Assembly (NCBI GenBank): GCA_024229515.1
Contig: JAAESI010000300.1
Location: forward strand, 1 to 36,559
Reading direction: 5' to 3'
Source: Pseudomonadota bacterium
GTDB taxonomy: Bacteria; Myxococcota_A; UBA796; UBA9615
DNA length: 36,559 nucleotides
How positions within the stretch are numbered: position 1 is the first letter of the stretch; each line of letters starts with the position of its first letter. A program made the position numbers and the translations under genes. Under the pieces are notes generated by a model. That model saw only the letters and a list, made by a program, of their open reading frames with translations, was not told the DNA's origin and searched no databases. Shown piece after piece: positions 7,851 to 17,030 of this stretch.

Positions 7851-9257
7851 CGCGACTTCCTGAAGGGGCACCCGCCAGGTGGGCAGGACAATCGCCATCG
7901 CCGCATCCCACCGGGACGATCTCGCGAGCGAGCGTAGGCTGAGGACCGCCTGACCGCCAGCCGTCTTCCAGCGCGCTCCGCAGCGTTTCATACGGGTGGA
8001 GACCAGGGTCTTGCAGGTGGCCTCGACGTGTCCGCTGCCGATGGGCAGACCCTTGGTGCGCAGCACCCTGTACCGCATCCGGTCTACGTTCCGGTCCAGG
8101 TAGGTGATGGCGCTGCTCAGCGGCTCTGGCGGCGCGCCATCGAGCTCAACGGCCCAGGAGCACAGAATGACGCAGAGCCGCTCGACGCCGCGGTCCTCGT
8201 CCAGAAGCATGCGGCGGAAGCGTGGCAGCCACTCGGCGGTCTCCCGCCCCGATGCTCGGACCGCGCCTGCGACCTTCTCCACCACGTGCCAGAAGTCGAT
8301 GGCGATCTCGACGTCATCCCCGAAGACCCCGACTGTCCAGTCGAGCATGTACTGCATCTCGGGGGCGCCGTCAGCCAGCCCCACCAGCCGCAGCTCGGGA
8401 CGAGCGGTCTTGAGGCTCTCGAGGCCTCCCCAGACGGTCTCCTCGATGACGTGATGACCCTCGGCAGCCATGCGTCCGTAGCGACAGGAGTACAGCGGAT
8501 CTCCCTCGGCGTCGTGAAGCGTCCAGATGCCGCAGTAGGCCATCCGGTACACGACCTGCACCTTCTCTCTGCCGTTATCACCGACCAGAGCAGACCCATG
8601 TGCGTCCAGCACCACCTCCTCCATCGGCACCGACACCCGGTCGAAGGAAACCGAGACCGTGGTTGCCCCCTCGGGGATCTCGAAGTCGGCCGCGAGCTGG
8701 TCCTCTGCTTCGGGGCGGATCTGCTCCCACCGCTCGGCGAGGCTCTCTCCGCCTCGTTCCAAGGACGAGCGGGAGTACGGCATCACATGCAGGGCCCGGC
8801 ATGTGGCGACCGCGTCTCGTGAAGGCTCGTCCTGCAGAAGGTGGCCGGCGGCTGCGGCCGCGAGCGGTGTCCAGAGGCCATCGACGATGCCTGCGCGCAG
8901 TTCGAGCGGGACGACTGTCGCACCGTTGCGGACGCCGATCTCCCGGTAGAGGCTTCGCTCGACGGTGGTCACGCCGCGCAGGCCGAAGTACCGACCCACG
9001 CTGCGTTGCTTCAGCCTTCGGTACTGCCGTCCATCGACCTCGACGACATCTGTGACCGGCTTGTAGGCGAGCAGCGCCACGCCCAGGCTGACCCGCACCA
9101 GGGCATCGGTCGCGTCGACGAGCTGTTTCTCCGAGTCGACAAGCGGCGGCGGCACCTCCGCGATGGCCGTCAGCGTCCGAATAAACTGCGACAGGGGAGC
9201 TGCGAGAGACGGGAACTGGCTGACCAGCGAGGCGACGGCATCTACGATCTCAGGCAC
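7848..9257 (-). CDS. ISKra4-like transposase
   Basis: 469 aa from a GTG at 9257; a GAAGGA ribosome binding site lies about 8 bases upstream. The likely DDE catalytic residues are Asp206 (VSFDRVSVPM), Asp296 (LVGLADGAPEM) and Glu412 (GLPIGSGHVEATCKTLV), followed by the RMKRCGARW motif that is typical of ISKra4-like and related transposases. Length fits that group. The frame is intact, so the element may be active. It is transcribed in the same direction as the flanking signalling genes, so read-through into the HD-GYP gene is possible. Confidence 0.8.
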   Translation of the reverse strand: MPEIVDAVASLVSQFPSLAAPLSQFIRTLTAIAEVPPPLVDSEKQLVDATDALVRVSLGVALLAYKPVTDVVEVDGRQYRRLKQRSVGRYFGLRGVTTVERSLYREIGVRNGATVVPLELRAGIVDGLWTPLAAAAAGHLLQDEPSRDAVATCRALHVMPYSRSSLERGGESLAERWEQIRPEAEDQLAADFEIPEGATTVSVSFDRVSVPMEEVVLDAHGSALVGDNGREKVQVVYRMAYCGIWTLHDAEGDPLYSCRYGRMAAEGHHVIEETVWGGLESLKTARPELRLVGLADGAPEMQYMLDWTVGVFGDDVEIAIDFWHVVEKVAGAVRASGRETAEWLPRFRRMLLDEDRGVERLCVILCSWAVELDGAPPEPLSSAITYLDRNVDRMRYRVLRTKGLPIGSGHVEATCKTLVSTRMKRCGARWKTAGGQAVLSLRSLARSSRWDAAMAIVLPTWRVPLQEVA

Positions 9258-9343
9258 GGCGGCGGTCCTTCGGAAAGCTGTGGGGGGTAAGAGACCCTCA
9301 GCCTATCCGGACCCGCCGCCGTCTTCGATCCCCGTGATCAGTG

Positions 9344-12300
9344 TCAGAGCCAGCCCCCCTGCGAAGGTCCGCTCCCACCGGTTTTGGGGGAGGTGTCATG
9401 CGGGTCGGCGAGCAGCTGCAGGACTCCCGCGAGGAGCCGGTGTCCACCGTCGAAGTCGTACCGTCGGATCCGCTCCAGGACAGGTTGGAGCGCTGCGCTG
9501 AGGGGGGTGCCCTCCACCGCCCGGGCCGCTCGCACGGCGACCTCTCGAGCCGCCATGTCGCTGGCCTCGAGGAGGGCAGCGAGTTCCTCGAGCAGATGGG
9601 GCACGCGGACATCCGCAGACGCCCCGCCCGCTGGCTCCAGCCCGGACAGACTCATGGACGCCTCCCACTCGACGGAGAAGGGACTCGCCTGGCGCCCCGC
9701 CGCCACGAACTCTGCCAGCACCTGCAGGAGGCTCGCGGGGTCGAACGGCTTGCTGATGCAGGCGTTCATCCCCGCCTCCAGGCACCGCTCCTCGACGCCC
9801 CGAACAGCGTCCGCGGTCAGCGCGATGATCGGCAGCGTGGCCAGGTCGTCGTGCCGCCGGATGGTGCGCGCCGCCTCGTAGCCGTCCATCCCCGGCATCT
9901 GGACGTCCATGAGGACCGCTGCGTGCCGCCCCGGCGCGGACTCGAGTCGCTCCACCGCCTCCTGCCCGCTCGACGCCTCGTCCGCTTGCAGCCCTGCCTG
10001 AACAAGGATCTCCACGGCGATCAGTCGGTTGATCTCCTCGTCGTCCACGACGAGCACCCGCGCTCCGTCCAGCCCCGTACCACCGGTGTCGAGCCCCGAG
10101 CCGGCCGGCGTCGGCGGCGCGCGGCGCTCCAGCCCGAGCACACGGAGCAACGCGGCAAACAGCTGCGTGGGCGTCGGAGGGGTGACGATGGCCTCCACGG
10201 CGGATGCATCACCCAGCTCGGCCAACGCCGGCCCGACCTGCGCTGGCGATGCGAGCGCGAGGATCGAGGCATCTCGCAGACACGGCGCCGCCCGCAACCG
10301 GGGCGCGTCCCCGGCCGCCGGGCTCGCTCCCGCCCCCCACCACAGAAGGAGCACGTCGACCCGGTCCCCTCGGCCCGCGAGGCCCCGCGCCGCGGCCTCC
10401 GCCGCGGCGCGATCTGCGACTCCCTCCGCGACGAGTCCCGCTCCCTGCAGCGGCGCGAGGATCGAGTCCCGCCAGAGCTCCGAGCCCCCCACCACCAAGA
10501 CGACCCGGCCCACGAGGCGAGGCGGGGCGCCGGGGCGCTGACGCCGCTCCAGGTTGCGGTGCTCGAGCGGGACGATCACCGAGAACGTGCTCCCCTCGCC
10601 CGGCACGCTGTCCAGGGTCAGGGTTCCGCCCATGCCCTCCACCAGCCGCCGCGAGATCACCAGCCCCAGACCAGTCCCCCCATACCGCCGCGAGGTAGAG
10701 CCGTCCGCCTGCGAGAACGATTGGAAGAGGCGAGCCTGTTGCTCCCCGCTGATGCCGATCCCGGTGTCGGCCACGTCGAAGCGTAGCGTTGGCCGGTCCG
10801 ACGTCACTCCCTCGACATGCACCGCCAGCGCGATCCGGCCGTGCTCAGTGAACTTCACAGCGTTGCTGACGAGGTTGATGAGCACCTGCCCCAGCCGCGT
10901 GGGATCCCCGACCAAGGGGTCGGGCACGTCGAGGCTCCGCCGGAGGATGAGGTCGATGCCTTTGTCGGCGGCGCCGGGCGCGACGAGCGTCAGGACCTCG
11001 TCGAGCACCTGGTCCAGCTCGAAAGAAACCCGCTCGAGCTCGACCCGGCCCGCCTCGAGCTTCGACAGGTCGAGGATCTCGTCGATCAGCGTCAGCAGCC
11101 GCTGCGAGGCCATCCGGATCGACCCGAGGTAGCCCGTCTGTGTGTCGGAGAGGTTCGTGCGCGCCAACAGGTGCGACATGCCCATGATGGCGTTCATGGG
11201 CGTGCGGATCTCATGGCTCATCGTCGCCAGGAAGGAGCTCTTGGCCTCGCTGGCCTGCTCGGCGAGCACCTTGGCTTCCCTCAACTCCACCGCCCGCCGG
11301 CGCCGCTCGGTGACGTCCTCGGAGAGGGTCAGCAGGTACCGAGGGGCCCCGACGTCATCCAGGATCGGGATCTTCCGCGTGTGGAACCACCGCGTCCCCC
11401 CGGGGGACTCGAACGAGTCGTCCGGTAGATCCATCAGGGCGCCGCCCTGCAGTGCCGCCCGGTCCGACGCTTCCATAGGGCCCGCGACGAAGGGGGGGAG
11501 GTGGTCGCTCGCGCGCGTCCCCAGGATGTGCTCCCTCGCGACCCCGAACTGCCGCTCGGCGAACCGGTTGATCCGCACAGTCCTGAGCTCCGCCGCGTCC
11601 TTGACCGTGAGCATCATGGGCAGGTTGTCCACGATGGCCGACAGGAATGCCTCCCGCTCCCGGAGGGCGCGCGCCGACGCAGCCCGCGTCAGCGCCGAGC
11701 CGATGATCCGGACCATCAGCTGCAGGGTCGAGCTCGCTGCGAGGCGTTCGCCCCTCCCACGCCGGCCCCGAACGCAGAGGAACCCTCCCAACTCCCCACC
11801 CACGAACAGGGGGTGTACGACGCGCTCCTCCCGTTGGTCGACCGCGACCAGCCCAGCGCCGTCGCCGCCGTCCAAGGGGGGCGAAACGACCTCGCCCCTC
11901 TCGAGCCCCTCGATGGTGGCTCTCATGGACGCGGGGGAGACCTCAGGCAGCGGCTCCTGATGTCGACCCTTGATGTCGCGTGTCCACTCGGCGACGGAGC
12001 GCGGCTGGGCGCCGGGCCCGTCGAGCCGGTACAGGCGGAGGGACTCGGCCGGGGTGACGGCGCCGATCCTGGACAGGGCGACTTCGAGGTGCTCCTCCGG
12101 TTCGTCCCCGTCCAGGAGACCCCACAGCTGCGAGAGGGTCTGGCGGACCGTGTCACCGGAGACGAGCGCCTGGGTGCGCAGGACGACGCTGAGCTCGCCC
12201 CGGTTGCGGGGGCCTCGCGCCACCGCCTGGTCGAGCTCGGACAGGACATCCTCCGCGACCCAGGGCTCCAGGATGACCCGGTCGGCGATCTGTTGGTTGT

Positions 12301-12574
12301 GCGCAGTGGCGACCTCTGCCATGTGATGGGCCCTCGCCGCGAGCACCCCGACCGACCGGGGACTGAGGGAGAGCAGGCGCCGCAGCAGGTCTGGACCGTC
12401 CATCTCCTCCAGCCGAGAGGCGACCACCACGACCGCGAAGTCCTCGCCGCCGAGCGAGTCGAAGGCCTCCGTCTTGCTCGTAGCCAGGAAGACGTCGAAG
12501 CGGCGCCCCAGGATCTCCACCAGGGCGAGCCCGCGCTCGTCCCGCTCGTGCACGAGGAGGAGTTCAGCGGGCAT
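9344..12574 (-). CDS. Large cytoplasmic hybrid histidine kinase with a receiver-like N-terminus lacking the phospho-Asp
   Basis: 1076 aa from the ATG at 12574, preceded by a strong TGGAGG ribosome binding site and overlapping the upstream kinase by 11 bases. No membrane segment. Domains in order: receiver-like fold at about 1-115, where the phospho-acceptor position is Ala52 (VVVVASRLEEMDG); GAF-like region around 130-300; PAS at about 305-425; HisKA with His454 (TMSHEIRTPM); HATPase with intact N-box (LINLVSNAVKF) and GGTGLGL; a degenerate receiver-like domain (VVLVVGGSELWRDSI); a full receiver with VLMDVQMPGMDG and SKPFD; and a C-terminal helical domain ending near RRYDFDGGHRLL, which lacks an HPt histidine. 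The kinase core and last receiver look active, while the first two receiver-like domains should not be phosphorylated and may bind partners. It depends on an HPt partner; the neighbour at 12564-15575 carries one. Confidence 0.9.
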   Translation of the reverse strand: MPAELLLVHERDERGLALVEILGRRFDVFLATSKTEAFDSLGGEDFAVVVVASRLEEMDGPDLLRRLLSLSPRSVGVLAARAHHMAEVATAHNQQIADRVILEPWVAEDVLSELDQAVARGPRNRGELSVVLRTQALVSGDTVRQTLSQLWGLLDGDEPEEHLEVALSRIGAVTPAESLRLYRLDGPGAQPRSVAEWTRDIKGRHQEPLPEVSPASMRATIEGLERGEVVSPPLDGGDGAGLVAVDQREERVVHPLFVGGELGGFLCVRGRRGRGERLAASSTLQLMVRIIGSALTRAASARALREREAFLSAIVDNLPMMLTVKDAAELRTVRINRFAERQFGVAREHILGTRASDHLPPFVAGPMEASDRAALQGGALMDLPDDSFESPGGTRWFHTRKIPILDDVGAPRYLLTLSEDVTERRRRAVELREAKVLAEQASEAKSSFLATMSHEIRTPMNAIMGMSHLLARTNLSDTQTGYLGSIRMASQRLLTLIDEILDLSKLEAGRVELERVSFELDQVLDEVLTLVAPGAADKGIDLILRRSLDVPDPLVGDPTRLGQVLINLVSNAVKFTEHGRIALAVHVEGVTSDRPTLRFDVADTGIGISGEQQARLFQSFSQADGSTSRRYGGTGLGLVISRRLVEGMGGTLTLDSVPGEGSTFSVIVPLEHRNLERRQRPGAPPRLVGRVVLVVGGSELWRDSILAPLQGAGLVAEGVADRAAAEAAARGLAGRGDRVDVLLLWWGAGASPAAGDAPRLRAAPCLRDASILALASPAQVGPALAELGDASAVEAIVTPPTPTQLFAALLRVLGLERRAPPTPAGSGLDTGGTGLDGARVLVVDDEEINRLIAVEILVQAGLQADEASSGQEAVERLESAPGRHAAVLMDVQMPGMDGYEAARTIRRHDDLATLPIIALTADAVRGVEERCLEAGMNACISKPFDPASLLQVLAEFVAAGRQASPFSVEWEASMSLSGLEPAGGASADVRVPHLLEELAALLEASDMAAREVAVRAARAVEGTPLSAALQPVLERIRRYDFDGGHRLLAGVLQLLADPHDTSPKTGGSGPSQGGWL

Positions 12575-15500
12575 CCGGCCTCCAGCCGACGCCCGGGCCG
12601 GCTGTGCCTGACCCGGCCCCGAAGTCCGCCGCCGGAGCATCGAGGATGGCGAGCACGTTGACCGTCCGTTCAAGGGCATCCCGGAAGCCTGCGCGCGCGG
12701 AGTCCAGGGACCCATCGTCAGCCTTCAGCGCGGCCTCAAGGGTCGCAGCCGCGCCGTGCAGGTCGCGGGCGCCGAGGTTGCCGGCGACCCCGGAGACCTT
12801 GTGGGCGACGAACCGCGCCTGGTCCCGGTCGCCCGCGGCCACCGACGCGTCGACCTCGTCCGCCGCGCCCGCGTAGCTGCTCCGCAGGGTGCCCAGCAGC
12901 CGCAGGTACAGCGCCCGGTTCCCAGCGACGCGAGCGAGCGCGGCCGAGGTGTCGAAGCCGGGCAGATGCGGGAGCCCGTCGGGGGGTAGCGGGCTGTCTT
13001 CGGCCGGCGCGGTCGCCGCCGGGTCCACGCGAGGTTCGAGCCAACGGGTCAGGACGGCCACCAGCTTCTCCGGGTCGATGGGCTTGGTCACGTGAGCGTT
13101 CATTCCAGCCTCCAGGATCGAGGCCCGATCACCGTCCATGGCGTGGGCGGTCATGGCCACGATCGGCAGTGTGGCGAGGCCGGGTCGGACTCGGGCGGCG
13201 GAGCGGATCTGCTGCGCAGCCCGGATCCCGTCCAACCTCGGCATCTGGATGTCCATGAGGACCAGGTCGTAGTCTTCCGTCGTCGCCGCCATCACCGCCT
13301 CCTCGCCGTCGGAGACGACGGTCACGGTCCCTCCCCACCCCTCCAACAGCTCCCGGGCCACCTGCCAGTTGATCTCGTTGTCCTCCGCCAAGAGGAACCG
13401 CGCCCCGCGGATCGCTCGCAACACGCCGGCCGCTCCAACCTGGCGTCCGTCCGCGACGAACTCCCCGGAGCGCCCTGGAGCGTCCGTGAGGCCGAACACC
13501 GCCGTGAACTGGAACGTGCTTCCGACATCCGGCTCGCTCGTCACCTCGAGGGTCCCTCCCATCAGCCGGCAGAGATCGCGGCTGATGGCCAGCCCCAGGC
13601 CCGTCCCGCCGAAGCGCCGCGTCATCGACGCATCGGCTTGCGAGAAGGGCTGGAACACCCGCCCGAGCTGATCGTCGGACATGCCGATGCCAGTGTCCCG
13701 CACGCTGAAGCGCAGCGTCAGCCCGCACTCCAGCCGCGCGACCTGGGTGACCGTCAGGAGCACCGAGCCCGCGGGAGTGAACTTGACCGCGTTGGACATC
13801 AGGTTGGACAAGACCTGACCCAGGCGCACCGGATCCCCCACCAGGCGCGCCGGCACGCCGGGGGCGATTCTGGTGGAGACCTCCAGCGCCTTGCCTTCCG
13901 CCTGGCCGCTCCCCTGGCTGGCGACCCGCTCGACCACGTCCCGCAGGGAGAAGGGGACCTGCTCCACGACCAACTGCCCCGCCTCGATCTTCGATGCGTC
14001 GAGGATGTCGTCGATGATCCGAAGCAGCGACTGCGCTGAACGGTCCGCCTTCCCCAAGTAGTCCTCCTGCTTTGGGGTCAGCTCGGTCCGCCGCGCGAGG
14101 TGGACCATGCCCAGGACCGCGTTCATGGGGGTCCGGACCTCGTGGCTCATGTTCGCGAGGAACTCGCTCTTGGCGCGGGCGGCGGCCTCTGCCTCCTTCC
14201 AGGCCGCCTCCAAGGTCGCCTCGTGGTTCTTCCACCTGCTGACGTCGCGGATGATGGCGACGACTTCGGAGCTGCCCGACGCGACGAGCCGACCTTCGAA
14301 GCTCTTCGGCTGCTCCCCGCCCAGCCGGTACTCGACCTGGACCACCCGGCCGGGATCGGCAGTCGCCTCCGCGACCGCCCGCTCGATGACGTCCGCCGCG
14401 ATGGGTGTCAGGAGGTCGGAGAGGGAGGCGCCGTGCACCGGTGACGGGCCCGCCTCCGAGGTCTGGTCCCCGGACGCATGAACGTCCAGGAGAGCCCCGT
14501 CAGTCTTCAGCCGGAGGACCGTGTCCGGAACCGCGGCCAGGGTCGCCTGCAGTCGCTTCTCGCTGGCCTCGACCGCCCGCTCCACCAGCTTCCGCTCGGT
14601 GATGTCCATCCAGGTGCCGATGATCTCCAGGGGCTGCCCTTGCTCGTCCCGCAGGAGCACGAGCTGGTCGTAGACCCAGACCCAGCGGCCATCCGAGGCC
14701 CGCCACCGGTACTCGTGGGCGTGGCGTCCCAGCTCGAACAGCGCGGCGAGGCCCTCGAAGACGGCCGGAGCGTCGTCCGGGTGGATGCGGCTGGCCCAGA
14801 AGCCCGGGTCGTCCAGGAAGGAGCTCGGGCCGAAGCCGAAGGTCGTCTCCACGTTGTGCGCGATGAACGTCGCGGCGAAGGGCTCTGCAGCCTCGCAGGT
14901 GTAGACCGTGACCGGGTTCACCGCGAGGATCGTCCGCAGCCTCCTGGTCTGCTGTGTCTCCGCCTCCCTGGCGCTCGCGAGCTGCTGGCCCTCGTTCGCG
15001 AGGTCGACGAGCAGCCGACGGCGGGCCTGGTCGAGGAAGGCCCCCACCAGGCCGAGCGCCACGCAGAGGAGGGCCCGGAGCTCGAGGACCTCCGGCGCGA
15101 GCCCGTGCCGCGCTCCAACCACCGCTGTCAGCCCAGCGCCGAGGAGGCCGAGGAAGGCGGGGATCCAGGGACGCCACGGCATGATCGAGGCAAACACCAG
15201 GGGGACGACCGCGACATAGGGCAGCATCGCATCGATCTGTCCACCATCCAGGAGCACACCCGTCACCAGGACGTCCCCGATGGCGAGCAGCGCGCCGACC
15301 GCGGCACACCATTCGGATCGAGGCCGACCCCAGCGAGTGCGGATCAAGGCGAGCAGAGCCAGGTCGCCAGCCAGGAGCACGAACCACCACGCCAGGGTGG
15401 CTCCGACATCAGCGCGGCCTCGGAGCACATCGCTTCCATGCACCGCCGTCCCGATGAGGAGCACGCCGACGATCGCCCCCTGGGTAGCTCGAGCGATCCG

Positions 15501-15575
15501 CAGCCTCAAGGTGGGGACCTGCTCGGCTCGAACGGGCTCGAAGAGCTGGACGGCGTGCTGAAACGCTGCCTTCAT
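12564..15575 (-). CDS. Membrane PAS hybrid histidine kinase with receiver and HPt (full phosphorelay)
   Basis: 1003 aa. The ATG at 15575 overlaps the stop of the upstream kinase as ATGA, indicating translational coupling. Several hydrophobic segments at about 35-180 form the membrane part. A PAS domain with PAC tail follows (215-330, ending GTWMDITERK), then a second PAS-like region (340-448). HisKA carries His478 (NMSHEVRTPM); the HATPase has an intact N-box (LSNLMSNAVKF), DTGIG and GGTGLGL. Receiver: acidic pocket AEDNE, Asp775 in LMDIQMPRLDG, TKPID. The C-terminal HPt domain has His925 in VAHKVSGVAGNLGA. This is the only protein in the cluster with a recognisable HPt, so it carries all steps of a His-Asp-His relay and could serve the kinases that lack one. 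A frame extending to 15719 exists but the ATGA overlap decides the start. Confidence 0.92.
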   Translation of the reverse strand: MKAAFQHAVQLFEPVRAEQVPTLRLRIARATQGAIVGVLLIGTAVHGSDVLRGRADVGATLAWWFVLLAGDLALLALIRTRWGRPRSEWCAAVGALLAIGDVLVTGVLLDGGQIDAMLPYVAVVPLVFASIMPWRPWIPAFLGLLGAGLTAVVGARHGLAPEVLELRALLCVALGLVGAFLDQARRRLLVDLANEGQQLASAREAETQQTRRLRTILAVNPVTVYTCEAAEPFAATFIAHNVETTFGFGPSSFLDDPGFWASRIHPDDAPAVFEGLAALFELGRHAHEYRWRASDGRWVWVYDQLVLLRDEQGQPLEIIGTWMDITERKLVERAVEASEKRLQATLAAVPDTVLRLKTDGALLDVHASGDQTSEAGPSPVHGASLSDLLTPIAADVIERAVAEATADPGRVVQVEYRLGGEQPKSFEGRLVASGSSEVVAIIRDVSRWKNHEATLEAAWKEAEAAARAKSEFLANMSHEVRTPMNAVLGMVHLARRTELTPKQEDYLGKADRSAQSLLRIIDDILDASKIEAGQLVVEQVPFSLRDVVERVASQGSGQAEGKALEVSTRIAPGVPARLVGDPVRLGQVLSNLMSNAVKFTPAGSVLLTVTQVARLECGLTLRFSVRDTGIGMSDDQLGRVFQPFSQADASMTRRFGGTGLGLAISRDLCRLMGGTLEVTSEPDVGSTFQFTAVFGLTDAPGRSGEFVADGRQVGAAGVLRAIRGARFLLAEDNEINWQVARELLEGWGGTVTVVSDGEEAVMAATTEDYDLVLMDIQMPRLDGIRAAQQIRSAARVRPGLATLPIVAMTAHAMDGDRASILEAGMNAHVTKPIDPEKLVAVLTRWLEPRVDPAATAPAEDSPLPPDGLPHLPGFDTSAALARVAGNRALYLRLLGTLRSSYAGAADEVDASVAAGDRDQARFVAHKVSGVAGNLGARDLHGAAATLEAALKADDGSLDSARAGFRDALERTVNVLAILDAPAADFGAGSGTAGPGVGWRPDAR

Positions 15576-16843
15576 GACGGGGTGATCCCCCCCGCCGGCC
15601 GGACGTCGGGCAGCTCGAGCCCGACCGTCGTGGCGCCGGCCTCGACCGAGCGGATGTAGGCGGAGCCCCCGTGCGCCTCCGCAACCAGGCGAACGAGGGG
15701 GAGGCCGAGGCCGGGCCACCGCCGCCCGCTTGGCCGTCCACCGGGCTCGACGCTCCAGGGCTGGAACAGCCGGGCGTGGTCCTCGACCGGAATCGCCGGG
15801 CCGTGGTCCTCGACCTCGATCCTCACCCCCGAGTCGCCCGCGATGGCCCGGAGGCGGACCACCGAGCCGGGGAGGATGTTCTGCGCCGCGTGCTCCACCA
15901 GGGCGTGCACGGCGCGGCGCAAGAGGCTCGCGTCCACGTCGAACATCAGAAGGTCCGAGGGGATGTCCATCTCCAGGCGGACACGGCTCACCTCGGCCGA
16001 AGCCACGGCCGCCCGGCCGACCTCCTGCAGCATGGCAGTGATATCGGTCGGGTCGTGTGTCGCCCGCAGGCCGGTTTGCAGGCTCCCGTCGACGTCGGAG
16101 AAGTCGGCGACCAACCGCCGCATCCGACCCACGGAATCGAGCATGTCCTCCACCGTCTCCCGCTCGGACTCGGACAGCCCCGCGGCCCCCGACACGTAGT
16201 CCGACGCGAGCATCAACGTGCCGAGGGGGCTGCGGAGGTCGTGCACGACCAGCCGGCGCAGGTGATGGTGCCAGCGGGCATGAACCGCCAGTTCGTCGTG
16301 CTGGGCCCGCAGCGTTCGCTCCGCCTCCTTCAGGGCTCGCTGCGCGTTCCGAAGGCGGAGGAGGGAGCGCACACGCATGACCAGGACGGTGGGGTTGATC
16401 GGCTTGGTCAGGAAGTCGTCAGCGCTCGACGAGATGGCCCGACCGTGGGTGTCCAGATCCTTGAGTGCGGTGAGGAACACTATGGGCAGATCGGCCGCAG
16501 CGTCGATCTGCCTCAGCGCTCCGAGGGTCTCGAACCCGTCCATGCCCGGCATCATGATGTCCAAGAGAATCAGGTCGATGCCGCCAGCGGCGACTTCGTC
16601 CAGCGCCGTGGGTCCCGAGTCGGCCAGGCGGACGTCCACACCCTCGGAGACGAGGCAGCCCTCGGCCACCAGGCGGTTGACTTCGTCGTCGTCGACGACG
16701 AGGACGCAGCCGGCTCCTTCTCGCACTCCGGCGCTCTCTGCCAGCAAGTCCTGCTCCTTCCGACGCCACAGCGCTAGACCGATGGGGGTGCCACTCCGTC
16801 GCCTGTCCCCCCCGGACTGTAGCTGACGTGCCATGCTTTTCAT
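15572..16843 (-). CDS. Response-regulator/histidine-kinase fusion with degenerate ATP-binding motifs
   Basis: 423 aa from the ATG at 16843 (a second ATG at 16834 is possible); no clear ribosome binding site. Receiver at about 45-165 with Asp95 in LLDIMMPGMDG and TKPIN. A helical linker follows, then a HisKA-like segment with His201 in VVHDLRSPLG, and a HATPase-like domain. The N-box reads RRAVHALVEHAAQ where the family normally has two Asn; the Mg-binding Asn is replaced by His. The G1 box reads DHGPAIP instead of DxGxG. The GLGL part of the G2 box remains. It may be a poor or inactive kinase acting as a scaffold or phosphate-accepting regulator. It is the first gene of the minus-strand operon, divergent from the REC-HDOD gene. 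Confidence 0.85.
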   Translation of the reverse strand: MKSMARQLQSGGDRRRSGTPIGLALWRRKEQDLLAESAGVREGAGCVLVVDDDEVNRLVAEGCLVSEGVDVRLADSGPTALDEVAAGGIDLILLDIMMPGMDGFETLGALRQIDAAADLPIVFLTALKDLDTHGRAISSSADDFLTKPINPTVLVMRVRSLLRLRNAQRALKEAERTLRAQHDELAVHARWHHHLRRLVVHDLRSPLGTLMLASDYVSGAAGLSESERETVEDMLDSVGRMRRLVADFSDVDGSLQTGLRATHDPTDITAMLQEVGRAAVASAEVSRVRLEMDIPSDLLMFDVDASLLRRAVHALVEHAAQNILPGSVVRLRAIAGDSGVRIEVEDHGPAIPVEDHARLFQPWSVEPGGRPSGRRWPGLGLPLVRLVAEAHGGSAYIRSVEAGATTVGLELPDVRPAGGITPS

Positions 16844-16951
16844 CGGAGGCCCAGCAGAGAACTGAAGAGTGACCTGCGAACCAGATCGAGCCACTCGCGA
16901 CGCGCCTCGATGACGACCGGGATCGGGTCCCGGGCGTCCCGGACTTCTCGG

Positions 16952-16979
16952 GTCAGTGGGGCGCGCGCGCCCCACTGAC
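16952..16979. promoter_or_regulatory. Perfect 28-bp palindrome in the divergent intergenic region
   Basis: GTCAGTGGGGCGCG is followed immediately by its exact reverse complement. The element lies 109 bases upstream of the minus-strand kinase start (16843) and 51 bases upstream of the plus-strand REC-HDOD start (17031). Position and symmetry suit an operator for a dimeric regulator acting on both promoters. A palindrome without a spacer is a poor terminator, and no gene ends nearby. Confidence 0.65.
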
Positions 16980-17030
16980 GACGGTCGCAAGCCCGCTCAA
17001 GTCGAGACGTCCCCTTCCGAAGATGAACGG

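Larger units (their letters stand above)
7819..9314 (-). mobile_element. ISKra4-like insertion sequence (ends tentative)
   Basis: A complete transposase gene lies between two minus-strand signalling genes. Possible terminal inverted repeats are GGGTCTGGAT at 7819-7828 and its inverted partner ATCCGGACCC at 9305-9314, matching at nine of ten positions. No clear target duplication is seen in the flanks, so the ends are uncertain. The left end would lie 18 bases before the HD-GYP start codon. The element separates the HD-GYP gene from the kinase operon upstream. Confidence 0.5.

Noticed and set aside
7801..7911. Extension of the HD-GYP gene to 7911
   Set aside because: The extra sequence lies in the insertion element and precedes a well-placed ribosome binding site at the ATG at 7800.
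12575..12715. Extension of the large kinase to 12715
   Set aside because: The ATG at 12574 has a strong ribosome binding site and a start matching a receiver-like fold; the extension overlaps the upstream kinase's HPt end and has no support.
16956..17030. Longer start (GTG at 16956) for the REC-HDOD gene
   Set aside because: The start lies inside the perfect palindrome and adds 25 residues that do not look like a receiver start; the ATG at 17031 is preferred.
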